Assembly: GCF_002102185.1 (NCBI RefSeq)
Contig: NZ_LQOW01000024.1
Location: 62,001 to 126,000 of the forward strand
Length of the DNA: 64,000 bases
Reading direction: 5' to 3'
DNA from: Mycobacterium fragae
Lineage (GTDB): Bacteria; Actinomycetota; Actinomycetes; Mycobacteriales; Mycobacteriaceae
Shown here: one piece after another, positions 9,500 to 18,655 of the stretch
Numbering within the stretch: position 1 is the stretch's first letter
How the letters are laid out: each line of letters begins with the position of its first letter
Notes under the pieces: model-generated
Database searches by the model: none
Seen by the model: only the letters and a program-made list of their open reading frames with translations
Told to the model about the DNA's origin: nothing
Position numbers and translations under genes: made by a program

Positions 9500-9532
9500 G
9501 GGCCGAAGCTGGCCCTCCCACGGGGTCTCCCC
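9500..9532 (-). promoter_or_regulatory. Paired stem-loops in the rplK-rplA spacer, possible L1 translational operator
   Basis: Read on the minus strand, the spacer transcript contains GGGGAGACCCC directly followed by GTGGGA and GGGCCAGCTTCGGCCC. Each can form a perfect short hairpin (4 bp and 5 bp, G/C only). Ribosomal protein L1 autoregulates by binding a two-hairpin mimic of its 23S site in leader or intergenic mRNA. Position in front of rplA fits that role, but this is inference; processing or partial termination between the genes is an alternative. Confidence 0.35.
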
Positions 9533-9543
9533 CTATTCGATTC

Positions 9544-9972
9544 CTATTCGACGGTGATCCCCATCGACCTCGCGGTGCCGGCGATGATCTTGGCGGCGGC
9601 GTCGATGTCATTGGCGTTGAGGTCGGCCTTCTTGGTCTCGGCGATCTCGCGGACCTGATCCCAGCTGACCTTGGCGACCTTCTCCTTGTGCGGCTCGGGC
9701 GAACCCTTACCCACACCCGCGGCCTTGAGCAGCAGCTTGGCCGCCGGCGGCGTCTTGAGCGTGAACGTGAAGCTGCGGTCCTCGTAGACGGTGATCTCCA
9801 CCGGGATCACGTTGCCGCGCTGGCTTTCTGTCGCGGCGTTGTACGCCTTGCAGAACTCCATGATGTTGACGCCGTGCTGGCCGAGCGCCGGACCGACCGG
9901 CGGCGCGGGGTTGGCCTGCCCAGCCTCGATCTGCAGCTTGATCAGCCCGACGACTTTCTTCTTCGGGGCCAT
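9544..9972 (-). CDS. rplK: 50S ribosomal protein L11
   Basis: 142 residues, the normal length. [18 protein letters not shown] begins the N-terminal thiostrepton/GTPase-centre domain, [19 protein letters not shown] is the conserved proline hinge, and SMGITVE ends the rRNA-binding C-terminal domain. L11 forms the base of the L7/L12 stalk and is needed for RelA activation. A clear GGAAGGA ribosome site precedes the ATG. It lies 17 bases after nusG. Confidence 0.97.
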   Translation of the reverse strand: MAPKKKVVGLIKLQIEAGQANPAPPVGPALGQHGVNIMEFCKAYNAATESQRGNVIPVEITVYEDRSFTFTLKTPPAAKLLLKAAGVGKGSPEPHKEKVAKVSWDQVREIAETKKADLNANDIDAAAKIIAGTARSMGITVE

Positions 9973-9989
9973 GAACGTCCTTCCGTGAG

Positions 9990-10847
<858 letters not shown>

Positions 10848-10880
10848 TCACAAATCCTTTCTTCAACTTCTGCGCGGCCC

Positions 10881-11306
10881 TCAGCCGAACACCAACAGCA
10901 CCAGCCGGGCCAGGCCCAAGTCCGCCAGACCGATCAGCGCCACCATGAACACCAGGAACGCCAGCACCACCGAGGTGTAGGTGATCATCTGCTTGCGGTT
11001 CGGCCAGATGACCTTGCGCAGCTCGGCGACGACCTGCTTGAGGTAGTTGTAGACGTAGACGAACGGGTTGACCGATGGCCCTCGCGACTTGCGGGCCGCC
11101 TTGGCTTTCTTGGTCTTCTTCTCGACTTCGCTCTCGGTGAGCTCGACCGCGCCCGACGTCTCCTCGTACTCGGCCCCCGCCCGCTGGCGAGACCGCTTGC
11201 CGCTGGGGCGTTGCGGCCGCGTCACCACCGCCGTGCGCCCGCCCCGGGACTCGTCGGTTTCGTTACCGTGGGCTGCGGCGTCGGTGCCGTCGAGTTCGTC
11301 GCTCAC
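10881..11306 (-). CDS. secE: Preprotein translocase subunit SecE
   Basis: 141 residues. The first ~75 are a charged, disordered mycobacterial extension ([30 protein letters not shown]). The C-terminal ~60 hold the SecE core: an amphipathic helix [19 protein letters not shown] followed by one membrane span ([20 protein letters not shown]). SecE clamps SecY in the translocon. It is first in the cluster, directly downstream of tRNA-Trp as in M. tuberculosis, and 36 bases before nusG. Confidence 0.95.
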   Translation of the reverse strand: MSDELDGTDAAAHGNETDESRGGRTAVVTRPQRPSGKRSRQRAGAEYEETSGAVELTESEVEKKTKKAKAARKSRGPSVNPFVYVYNYLKQVVAELRKVIWPNRKQMITYTSVVLAFLVFMVALIGLADLGLARLVLLVFG

Positions 11307-11441
11307 CGCATGCTCCTTACCTTCACTCGCCTGGTGCGTTAAGGGTCACCCTCCAGTGTCCACCATCGCACGGCCCGATCCTATTTGGCCGGCTCCTCCT
11401 CGGCCGTCCCGGCCCGCATCGTCACCGGACGTTGCCATCAG

Positions 11442-11514
<73 letters not shown>

Positions 11515-11653
11515 TCGCCGGTTGGCAGGCCAACCTGCGCGTGCCGGGGCTTAACCGACGCGCGCGCTCTCCGCCTGTTCAACTACGGAAAGCGCGCTGA
11601 TGATGGGAAACCCCGAGGTCCGAGTGTACATCGGCGGCGGTGTCAGGTACTAA

Positions 11654-12154
11654 TCAGGCGGTTCGGACGACCTGCCCGGATTCCATGTCCCACTTGAGCT
11701 CGACGGACTCGTTGCCCTCGTGGCCCATCATCGTGGTGTAGGCCTCCAACACCAGCTCGCCGGCGTCGTTGGTGCAGAGGTTCCTGGTGACGACGATGTC
11801 GGCCCCGAACCGCTCGTTGACGGACTGGATCTCCATCCGGGCGTGCAGCACCTCGCCAGCCAGGATCGGTTTGTGGAAGATGAACTTCTGGTCGACCTGC
11901 ACGATGTGCATGGTCTCGTATCCGGTGTCGACCTTGCGCATGAAATCGCTCTGGACCAGCTTCGCGAAGATCGTCGCGAACGTCAGCGGCGCGACGAGGC
12001 CGTCATACCCGAGCTCGGCCGCTGCCTTCTCGTCCAGGCTGGCCGGGTCGTCGGCCTTGATCGCCTTGGCGAACTCGCGGATCTTCTCTCTGCTGACCAC
12101 GTAGGTGTCGGGATACTCCCACACCATCCCGCGGATGTCCGTTTTGATCGCCAT
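11654..12154 (-). CDS. hadC: (3R)-hydroxyacyl-ACP dehydratase subunit HadC
   Basis: 166 residues from ATG 12154, exactly the length of M. tuberculosis HadC. It starts MAIKTDIRGMVWEYPDTYVV and carries an N-terminal MaoC-like hot-dog domain lacking the catalytic motif (LGYDGLVAPLTFATIFAKLVQ). HadC is the substrate-binding partner of HadB in the HadBC dehydratase, which acts in late FAS-II elongation cycles to make full-length meromycolate. The start is two bases after the hadB stop, so the genes are coupled. Confidence 0.94.
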   Translation of the reverse strand: MAIKTDIRGMVWEYPDTYVVSREKIREFAKAIKADDPASLDEKAAAELGYDGLVAPLTFATIFAKLVQSDFMRKVDTGYETMHIVQVDQKFIFHKPILAGEVLHARMEIQSVNERFGADIVVTRNLCTNDAGELVLEAYTTMMGHEGNESVELKWDMESGQVVRTA

Positions 12155-12156
12155 GC

Positions 12157-12585
12157 TCAGGCCAACGTTGCCGACGCGACCGCCCGACCGAAGATCTTCT
12201 TGCCGTCGGTGGTGGCGGTGAGCGCGATCGTCACCGACTTGTTGTCGGGATCGACCGACTTCACCTTGCCGCTGAACACGATCTCGGCACCCTTGCCGTC
12301 GTTGGGCACCGGCACCACCGCGGTGAATCGCACGTTGTACTCGGTGACTGCGCCTGGATCGCCGACCCATGAGGTGACGTAACCGCCGCCCAGACCCATG
12401 GTCAGCATCCCGTGCGCGATCGCGGTGTCGAGCCCTACCTGCTTGGCGATCTCGTCGTCCCAGTGGATGGGGTTGAGGTCACCCGAGACCCCTGCATAGT
12501 TCACCAAATCCTGTCGGGTCAGGGGATAGACCTTCTCCGGGAGCTGGTCACCCACCTTTACCGAACTGAACTCACGCCGTGGCAT
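12157..12585 (-). CDS. hadB: (3R)-hydroxyacyl-ACP dehydratase catalytic subunit HadB
   Basis: 142 residues from ATG 12585, the same length as M. tuberculosis HadB. It carries the catalytic hydratase-2 motif: DLNPIHWDDEIAKQVG supplies the Asp and His, followed by AIAHGMLTMGLGG. HadB is the active subunit of both HadAB and HadBC dehydratases of mycolic-acid FAS-II. Its first 14 bases overlap the end of hadA. The reading frame is open further upstream inside hadA, but this start gives the known family N-terminus MPRREFSSVKVGDQLP. Confidence 0.95.
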   Translation of the reverse strand: MPRREFSSVKVGDQLPEKVYPLTRQDLVNYAGVSGDLNPIHWDDEIAKQVGLDTAIAHGMLTMGLGGGYVTSWVGDPGAVTEYNVRFTAVVPVPNDGKGAEIVFSGKVKSVDPDNKSVTIALTATTDGKKIFGRAVASATLA

Positions 12586-13051
12586 CGCTGAATCCCTTTT
12601 CTCCGTCCTCACTGGCACGACCCGCCAGGGTCGTGTAGGTCTCCTGCACCACGTCACCGTCGTCATTCGTGACGGTCTGCCTGGTGACGATGATGTCTGT
12701 GCCGTGTGCCTGACGCACCGAATGCACGGCCACGTCGCAGTACAGCCGGTCCCCCACCTTGATGGGTCGAAAATACTTGAGCTCCTGGTCGACCTGGACC
12801 ACCTGAGCTTCGTTGGTCTCGATGTTGGCGTGCTCGAAGAACGCGGCCACGGCTTGATAGCCGAAGACCGAGATGAACGTCAGCGGAGCCGGCAGCGTGT
12901 CATAGCCCAGATCGGCGGCGGCGTTTTCGTCGAAGAACGGCGGGTCGTCGTTCTTGACGGCGACCGCGTACTCCCGGACCTTTTCCCGCTCGACTTCGTA
13001 ATGATCGGGATAGCGGTACGTCATCCCGACGATTTTTTCGCCCAACGACAC
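12572..13051 (-). CDS. hadA: (3R)-hydroxyacyl-ACP dehydratase subunit HadA
   Basis: 159 residues, one longer than M. tuberculosis HadA. It starts MSLGEKIVGMTYRYPDHYEV and has the hot-dog segment LGYDTLPAPLTFISVFGYQ without the catalytic Asp/His pair. HadA pairs with HadB for early FAS-II cycles. In M. tuberculosis, HadA carries the cysteine targeted by activated thiacetazone and isoxyl. It follows rpmG and overlaps hadB, and the three had genes form one transcription unit. Confidence 0.94.
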   Translation of the reverse strand: MSLGEKIVGMTYRYPDHYEVEREKVREYAVAVKNDDPPFFDENAAADLGYDTLPAPLTFISVFGYQAVAAFFEHANIETNEAQVVQVDQELKYFRPIKVGDRLYCDVAVHSVRQAHGTDIIVTRQTVTNDDGDVVQETYTTLAGRASEDGEKGFSDATA

Positions 13052-13098
13052 GGCTAGAACCTACCTAGTCAGTTTTCGAATCAGCTCGTGGGTCGGCG

Positions 13099-13266
13099 CT
13101 AGCGCGTCTCGCGGTGAGCCTGGTGCTTGCCGCAGTTCGGGCAGAACTTCTTCAGCTCCAGCCGGTCGGGGTCGTTGCGGCGATTCTTCTTGGTGATGTA
13201 GTTGCGGTGCTTGCACACCTCGCACGCCAAGGTGATCTTGGGCCGGATATCGGTACTGGAGGCCAC
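13099..13266 (-). CDS. rpmG: 50S ribosomal protein L33
   Basis: 55 residues from GTG 13266, the standard length. The sequence contains [20 protein letters not shown] and [17 protein letters not shown]. Two CxxC pairs are present, so this is the zinc-binding (C+) form of L33. It lies just upstream of hadA and downstream of tRNA-Met, as rpmG2 (Rv0634B) does in M. tuberculosis. Confidence 0.93.
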   Translation of the reverse strand: MASSTDIRPKITLACEVCKHRNYITKKNRRNDPDRLELKKFCPNCGKHQAHRETR

Positions 13267-13301
13267 GTCGGTTCTCTTTCACACGTCTGGTTGTTGTCTT
13301 G

Positions 13302-13375
<74 letters not shown>

Positions 13376-13411
13376 TCGGGTAGCCGCCGCCAGCCTGCTC
13401 GGCGTCCGCCG

Positions 13412-13484
13412 AGCCCCCTAACGGAATCGAACCGTTGACCTTTTCCTTACCATGGAAACGCTCTGCCGACTGAGCTAAGGGGGC
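13412..13484 (-). tRNA. thrT: tRNA-Thr (anticodon GGT)
   Basis: 73 nt on the minus strand. The acceptor stem GCCCCCT pairs perfectly with AGGGGGC. The D arm is TAGCTCAGTCGGCAGAGC, the anticodon loop ATGGTAA (GGT) is closed by TTTCC/GGAAA, and the T arm is GGTTCGATTCC. No CCA is encoded. It lies 36 bases upstream of tRNA-Met in the same direction, as a tandem pair. Confidence 0.95.
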
Positions 13485-13566
13485 GCTCACCCGTAGCGAC
13501 CAGTCGGTCGTGCCGGGGCCTAAAAGAGGGTACAGCCTGGGCCGCAGGGCGGCCAAACCGCAGTGA

Positions 13567-13791
13567 TTACCCTGCGTGCCTCGATCGTTGGGGGTTCAAA
13601 GCGCCCAGGTCGAATGGGTCGTCTTCCTCTTCCGTCGGTTCGTCCGCCGGCGCGGACCCCGAGCCGGTCCCGTTGACGAGAACTCGCAGTGCGAGGTTGA
13701 CGGCTTCCCGGACGCTCCGAAGGTGATATCTGCGTATCACTTCGTCGACCAGGGTCTGATCAACCTCGATCTCAACCTTGGCAAACGACAT
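13567..13791 (-). CDS. Small VapB-like ribbon-helix-helix protein (Rv0634A-like)
   Basis: 74 residues from ATG 13791. The N-terminal half, VEIEVDQTLVDEVIRRYH then REAVNLALRVLV, fits the strand-helix-helix pattern of VapB/RHH antitoxins that bind DNA as dimers. The C-terminal half is acidic and disordered (EPTEEEDDPFDLG). No PIN-domain toxin is next to it, so it is an orphan antitoxin-like regulator. An ATG 11 codons upstream is possible, but MSFAKVEIEVD gives the family-like N-terminus. Position between tRNA-Thr and the glyoxalase gene matches Rv0634A. Confidence 0.65.
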   Translation of the reverse strand: MSFAKVEIEVDQTLVDEVIRRYHLRSVREAVNLALRVLVNGTGSGSAPADEPTEEEDDPFDLGALNPQRSRHAG

Positions 13792-13895
13792 GCAAAAACG
13801 ATACCCATTTGCGCATGCCGCCAATCACGGAATCGTCGGTAAACGTGCAGCTAGGGGCCCACGTGATGCGGAGCTGATGGCGGGCGCCATACGCT

Positions 13896-14618
13896 ATGCG
13901 GGTGCCTGATTCGGACCGGTTGTACTTCCGCCAGCTGCTCTCCGGTCGCGACTTCGCCCAGGGCGACATGTTCGCGACGCAGATGCGCAACTTCGCCTAC
14001 CTGCTCGGCGACCGGCAGACCGGTGACTGCCTGGTCGTCGACCCCGCATACGCGGCCGGTGATCTGCTCGACGCGCTCGAGGCCGACGGCATGCACGCCT
14101 CCGGCGTCCTGGTCACCCATCACCATCCCGACCATGTCGGCGGCTCGATGATGGGCTTCGAACTCAAGGGGCTGGCCGAGCTGCTGGGCCGCGCCAGCGT
14201 TCCCGTCCACGTCAATTCCCATGAGGCGCTGTGGGTTTCACGGGTTACCGGGGTCAGCATGGGCGACCTCACCACGCACGAGCACGGCGACAAGGTCAGC
14301 GTCGGCGATATCGAGATCGAGCTGCTGCACACCCCCGGCCACACCCCGGGCAGCCAGTGCTTCCTGCTCGACGGGCGGCTGGTCGCCGGCGACACGCTGT
14401 TCCTGGAGGGCTGCGGGCGCACCGACTTCCCCGGCGGCGACTCCGACGAGATGTATCGCAGCCTGCAGCAGCTCGCGCAGCTGCCCGGCGACCCGACGGT
14501 GTTTCCGGGGCACTGGTATTCGATCGAAGCCAGCGCGTCGCTGTCGGAGGTCAAGCGTTCCAACTACGTGTATCGAGCCGCCAACCTCGATCAGTGGCGA
14601 ATGCTCATGGGCGGCTGA
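13896..14618 (+). CDS. Glyoxalase II-like metallo-beta-lactamase-fold hydrolase
   Basis: 240 residues. Metal ligands are visible: THHHPDHVGG (HxHxDH, near residue 70), HTPGHTPGSQC (near residue 148), GDTLFLEGCGRTDF (bridging Asp) and FPGHWY. Family members hydrolyse thioesters such as S-lactoylglutathione; in mycobacteria a mycothiol thioester or persulfide substrate is more likely. It corresponds to M. tuberculosis Rv0634c in context and size. The start ATG 13896 gives MRVPDSDRLYFRQLLSGRDFA. Confidence 0.88.
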   Translation: MRVPDSDRLYFRQLLSGRDFAQGDMFATQMRNFAYLLGDRQTGDCLVVDPAYAAGDLLDALEADGMHASGVLVTHHHPDHVGGSMMGFELKGLAELLGRASVPVHVNSHEALWVSRVTGVSMGDLTTHEHGDKVSVGDIEIELLHTPGHTPGSQCFLLDGRLVAGDTLFLEGCGRTDFPGGDSDEMYRSLQQLAQLPGDPTVFPGHWYSIEASASLSEVKRSNYVYRAANLDQWRMLMGG

Positions 14619-14691
14619 AGCCAAGTGAACAGGCCTTTACCATCTGGTCAGCGAATTATCTGGCCCGTTAGCGCTGTGGTATAAGACGAGG

Positions 14692-15534
14692 ATGGATTCC
14701 ATGGGATGGATCCAAGATCGCTGGCACCAGGTGGCGGACGCGGCGTCCGGCACCTGGCTGGCGTGGGCGGTGTGGGCTCTGCTCGTCCTCGGACTGATCG
14801 CCCTCGTCTACGCCAACCGACAGATCCGGCGCAGTCATCGGCTGCACAACGAGGAAACCCGGCCGCACGTCGGGATGTTCATGGAGCCCAACGCCGCCGA
14901 CTGGCATGTCATCGAGCTCGTCGTGCGGAACTTCGGCAAGACCCCCGCCTACGACATCCAGTTCAAGTTTTTGCATCCGCCCACCGTCGCCGAATACGAA
15001 AACGCCCACGACGGCTACGCCGACATCGTCGAGCTGAAACTCCCCCGCCAGCTGGCGACCCTGGCGCCCGGCCAGGAGTGGCGCACGGTGTGGGATTCGG
15101 CGCTGGACCGCACCCACCTCGGTGAGGGCATCGAGTCGCGCTTCACCGGCACGGTGACCTACTACGACCGCCCCGATACTCCGCGGGGGTGGAAGTTCTG
15201 GCAACGCGCTCGGCGTCCGCTGGAGGCCAAGGTGGTGCTGGATTGGGATGCGCTGCCGCCGGTGCAGCGGATCGAGTTGATGACGACGCACGACCTGGCC
15301 AAGCGGGAACGGCAGAAGCTCGAACTGCTGCGCAGCCTGCTGACCTATTTCCACTACGCCACCAAGGAAACTCGCTCCGACGTGTTCCGCGGCGAGATCG
15401 AACGCATTAACCGCGCGGTGGAGGAGACCAAGGACCGCTGGCGCACCCGCCAGCTCGACCAGCCGACCGATGTCAGCCTGCGCTGGGGTGACGCCGAAGC
15501 CGAATTGGGCAAGCACCGCAGCGAGCGGGTCTGA
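14692..15534 (+). CDS. Conserved membrane-anchored protein (Rv0633c-like)
   Basis: 280 residues. One N-terminal membrane segment (residues ~20-43: WLAWAVWALLVLGLIALVYA) is followed by a soluble domain with a beta-rich section (WHVIELVVRNFGKTPAYDIQF) and a charged helical C-terminus. No catalytic motif is recognised. Length and neighbours (glyoxalase II upstream, echA3 downstream) match Rv0633c of M. tuberculosis, which has no assigned function. It ends five bases before echA3. Confidence 0.75.
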   Translation: MDSMGWIQDRWHQVADAASGTWLAWAVWALLVLGLIALVYANRQIRRSHRLHNEETRPHVGMFMEPNAADWHVIELVVRNFGKTPAYDIQFKFLHPPTVAEYENAHDGYADIVELKLPRQLATLAPGQEWRTVWDSALDRTHLGEGIESRFTGTVTYYDRPDTPRGWKFWQRARRPLEAKVVLDWDALPPVQRIELMTTHDLAKRERQKLELLRSLLTYFHYATKETRSDVFRGEIERINRAVEETKDRWRTRQLDQPTDVSLRWGDAEAELGKHRSERV

Positions 15535-15538
15535 GCGT

Positions 15539-16234
15539 ATGGGCGGACCGGTCAGCTATCGCCTCGACGAATCCGTGGCGTTCATCACGATGGACGACGG
15601 CAAGGTCAACGCGCTCGGCCCGGCGATGCAGCAGGCGCTCAACGACGCGCTCGACAACGCCGACCGAGACGAGGCCAAGGCCATCGTGATCGCCGGGAAC
15701 GACAGGGTTTTCAGCGGCGGGTTCGACCTGAAAATCCTGACCTCCGGCGAGGTGCAACCCGCGATCGACATGCTCAAGGGCGGCTTCGAGTTGTCCCACC
15801 GGCTGCTGTCCTACCCCAAGCCGGTGGTGATGGCCTGCACCGGGCACGCGATCGCGATGGGGGCGTTCCTCTTGTCCAGCGGCGATCACCGAGTCGCCGC
15901 GCCCGCCTACAACATCCAGGCCAACGAGGTCGCGATCGGTATGACGATTCCCTACGCGGCACTGGAAGTCATGAAGCTGCGCCTGACGCCGTCGGCGTAT
16001 CAGCAAGCCGCCGGGCTGGCGAAGACGTTCTTCGGCGAGACCGCGGTGGCCGCCGGCTGGCTCGACGAGATCGTGCTGCCCGAGGCGGTACTGGACCGCG
16101 CCGCGGAAGCCGCGCGGGAATTCGCCACGCTCAATCAACAGGCCCACGCCGCGACGAAATTGCGGACCCGAGCCGAAGCGCTTACCGGCATCCGCGGCGG
16201 GATCGACGGCATGGCGGCCGAATTCGGGCTTTAG
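15539..16234 (+). CDS. echA3: Enoyl-CoA hydratase/isomerase family protein EchA3
   Basis: 231 residues from ATG 15539, the same size as M. tuberculosis EchA3 (Rv0632c). The crotonase core shows an NDRVFSGGFDLKIL oxyanion-hole segment (near residue 58) and a CTGHAIAMGAFLLSSGDHRVA second oxyanion segment (near residue 100). The catalytic glutamates of canonical hydratases are not obvious, so the exact reaction on acyl-CoA is open. The gene begins five bases after the Rv0633c-like gene. Confidence 0.88.
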   Translation: MGGPVSYRLDESVAFITMDDGKVNALGPAMQQALNDALDNADRDEAKAIVIAGNDRVFSGGFDLKILTSGEVQPAIDMLKGGFELSHRLLSYPKPVVMACTGHAIAMGAFLLSSGDHRVAAPAYNIQANEVAIGMTIPYAALEVMKLRLTPSAYQQAAGLAKTFFGETAVAAGWLDEIVLPEAVLDRAAEAAREFATLNQQAHAATKLRTRAEALTGIRGGIDGMAAEFGL

Positions 16235-16270
16235 GGTTTCGGAATACCGGGCTCGGGTACGTCATCGGGC

Positions 16271-18655
16271 ATGGTGGCGGCGGATCGGATCGCGGAACCC
16301 TGGGGAGCGCGAACACCCTACGCGTCCGGTGAGCCGTGGCCCGAGCGTGTCGATGACTTCCTGGCCGACGGCATCAGCCCCGAGTCGGTGGATCGTTGGG
16401 TGCAGTCCGCGGCGATCTTGCATTCCAACGGCGACGGCCTGGACATCGCCGTCAAGGACGGGCGCATCGTAGGCGTGCGGGGGCGCGCCGTCGACCGGGT
16501 CAACCACGGGCGAGTCGACCCCAAGGACATGTTCGGCTGGCAGGCCAACGCCTCGCCGGACCGGCTCACCACGCCGTTGATACGTGTCCGCGGCGAGTTG
16601 CAGCCGTGCGACTGGGACACCGCGATGGATCGCATCGTGGCGCGCAGCCGCGAACTGCTCGACGATTTCGGGCCCGGTTCGATCGGCTTCTACACCTCGG
16701 GGCAGCTGTTCTTGGAGGAGTACTACACGCAAGGGGTCATCGCGCACGGTGCCATCGGCACCAACCACGTCGACGGAAACACCCGGCTGTGCACCGCGAC
16801 TGCCGCTGAGGCGCTGAAGGAGTCGTTCGGCTGCGACGGGCAGCCCGGGTCCTACACCGATGTCGACCACGCCGACGTCATCGCGCTGTTCGGCCACAAC
16901 GTCGCCGAGACGCAAACGGTGTTATGGGCGCGGATGTTGGACCGGCTGGCCGGCCCGACGCCGCCGGCGATCGTGTGCGTCGACCCGCGGCGCACCCCGG
17001 TGGCCCAGCATGCCACCGTGCACCTGGCGCCGCTGCCGGGAACAAACGTGGCGTTGATGAACGGTCTGCTGCACGAGATCATCGCCCACGACTGGCTGGA
17101 CCACGACTACATCGACTCGCACACTGTGGGTTTCGACGAGCTGCGCAGCCGGGTCGGCGAATTCCCGTCGGAGCGCGCCGCGCAGATCTGCGGTGTGGAC
17201 GCCGACGACATCCGGCACGCCGCGTTGCTGATCGGGCATGCCGAGCGACTGCTGTCCACCGTCTTGCAGGGGTTCTACCAGTCGCATCAGGCGACGGCGG
17301 CGGCGGTGCAGGTCAACAACATTCACCTGGTTCGAGGCATGCTGGGCAAGCCGGGCTGCGGTGTGCTGCAGATGAATGGACAGCCGACCGCGGAGAATAC
17401 CCGCGAGTGCGGCGCCGACGGCGATCTGGCCGGGTTCCGCAACTGGGCCAACGATGACCACATCTCCGAGCTGGCTCGGCTGTGGAACATTGAGCCGCAA
17501 CAGATTCCGCACTACGCACCGCCGACGCACGCCATGCAGATCTTCCGCTTCGCCGAAGAGGGCAGCCTGCAGATGCTGTGGGTGACCGCGACCAATCCCG
17601 CGGTGTCGCTGCCGGAGCTGGGACGGATCCGCGACATCCTGTCCCAGAAGCGGCTGTTCCTGGTGGTGCAAGACATCTTCCTGACCGAGACCGCGGAGCT
17701 GGCCGACGTAGTGCTGCCCGCTGCGGCGTGGGGCGAGAAGACCGGCACGTTCACCAACGCCGACCGCACCGTGCACCTGTCCGAAAAGGCTGTCGACCCA
17801 CCGGGATCCGCACGACCTGACCTCGACATCTTCCTCGACTACGCGCGGCGGATGGATTTCCGCGACAAGGACGGCCAGCCGCTTCCGCCGTGGACGGACG
17901 CCGAGTCGGCGTTCGACGCGTGGAAGAAGTGCAGCGCCGGCCGGCCCTGCGATTACACCGGCCTGAGCTACTCGAAACTGCGCGGCGGCAGCGGCATCCA
18001 GTGGCCGTGCAACGACGAGAATCCCGACGGCACCGAACGACTGTATGCCGACGCGAAGTTCTGGGCTTCGCCGGATTACTGCGAGGCTTACGGCAAGGAC
18101 CTCATCACCGGCGCACCGCTGGAGCCGACCGAATACCGGGCGATGAACCCCGACGGCAAGGCGATTATCAAGGCGGCGCAATACATTCCACCGCACGAGT
18201 CCCCGTCTTCGCACTATCCGTTCGCGTTGATCACCGGGCGCACTCTGTATCACTTCCATACCCGCACCAAAACCGCTCGGGCGCCGCAGCTTGCACAGGC
18301 CGCACCCGAGGTGTGGGTGGAGGTGTCCCAAGGCGACGCCCGTCGTCTGGGCATCAACGACGGCGACATGGTCGAGGTGAGCACTCCGCGCGGCAGCATC
18401 AGCGCGGCCGCACGGATCAGCGGCATACGCGGCGGGGTGCTGTTTGTGCCGTTCCACTACGGCTATTTCGACGCCGACGACAACAAGGGCCACCATCGGG
18501 CCGGCAACGAATTGACGGTCACCGATTGGGATCCGGCGTCCAAGCAGCCGATCTTCAAGACCGCCGCCGCGCAGCTGCGGCGCACCGGTGCCAAAGCCCC
18601 GCCGGTGAACGGCCAGGTGCCGGTGGCGGCAAAGGTCCCGGCGGGCCAGCCATGA
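16271..18655 (+). CDS. Molybdopterin-dependent oxidoreductase (nitrate reductase/FdhF-type) lacking N-terminal Fe-S cysteines
   Basis: 794 residues. It has the large-subunit Mo-bisPGD fold: a SPDRLTTPLIR segment, LCTATAAEAL with the likely Mo-ligand cysteine (near residue 177), FGHNVAETQ, QMNGQPTAENTRECGADGD, LPAAAWGEKTGTFTNADRT and the C-terminal MopB domain (LITGRTLYHFHTRT, GVLFVPFHYG). The usual N-terminal CxxCxxxC region reads SAAILHSNGDGLDIAV, so all three cluster cysteines are replaced. The closest general type is assimilatory nitrate reductase-like proteins of actinomycetes. The electron partner and substrate are unknown. The ATGA overlap at its end couples it to the next gene. Confidence 0.8.
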   Translation: MVAADRIAEPWGARTPYASGEPWPERVDDFLADGISPESVDRWVQSAAILHSNGDGLDIAVKDGRIVGVRGRAVDRVNHGRVDPKDMFGWQANASPDRLTTPLIRVRGELQPCDWDTAMDRIVARSRELLDDFGPGSIGFYTSGQLFLEEYYTQGVIAHGAIGTNHVDGNTRLCTATAAEALKESFGCDGQPGSYTDVDHADVIALFGHNVAETQTVLWARMLDRLAGPTPPAIVCVDPRRTPVAQHATVHLAPLPGTNVALMNGLLHEIIAHDWLDHDYIDSHTVGFDELRSRVGEFPSERAAQICGVDADDIRHAALLIGHAERLLSTVLQGFYQSHQATAAAVQVNNIHLVRGMLGKPGCGVLQMNGQPTAENTRECGADGDLAGFRNWANDDHISELARLWNIEPQQIPHYAPPTHAMQIFRFAEEGSLQMLWVTATNPAVSLPELGRIRDILSQKRLFLVVQDIFLTETAELADVVLPAAAWGEKTGTFTNADRTVHLSEKAVDPPGSARPDLDIFLDYARRMDFRDKDGQPLPPWTDAESAFDAWKKCSAGRPCDYTGLSYSKLRGGSGIQWPCNDENPDGTERLYADAKFWASPDYCEAYGKDLITGAPLEPTEYRAMNPDGKAIIKAAQYIPPHESPSSHYPFALITGRTLYHFHTRTKTARAPQLAQAAPEVWVEVSQGDARRLGINDGDMVEVSTPRGSISAAARISGIRGGVLFVPFHYGYFDADDNKGHHRAGNELTVTDWDPASKQPIFKTAAAQLRRTGAKAPPVNGQVPVAAKVPAGQP

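Noticed and set aside
12155..12370. Long N-terminal extension of hadC within hadB
   Set aside because: The ATG at 12154 gives exactly the known 166-residue HadC, and the extension is hadB in another frame.
16922..18496. A 524-codon minus-strand frame opposite the molybdopterin oxidoreductase
   Set aside because: It has no family motif and is fully covered by a conserved enzyme on the other strand.
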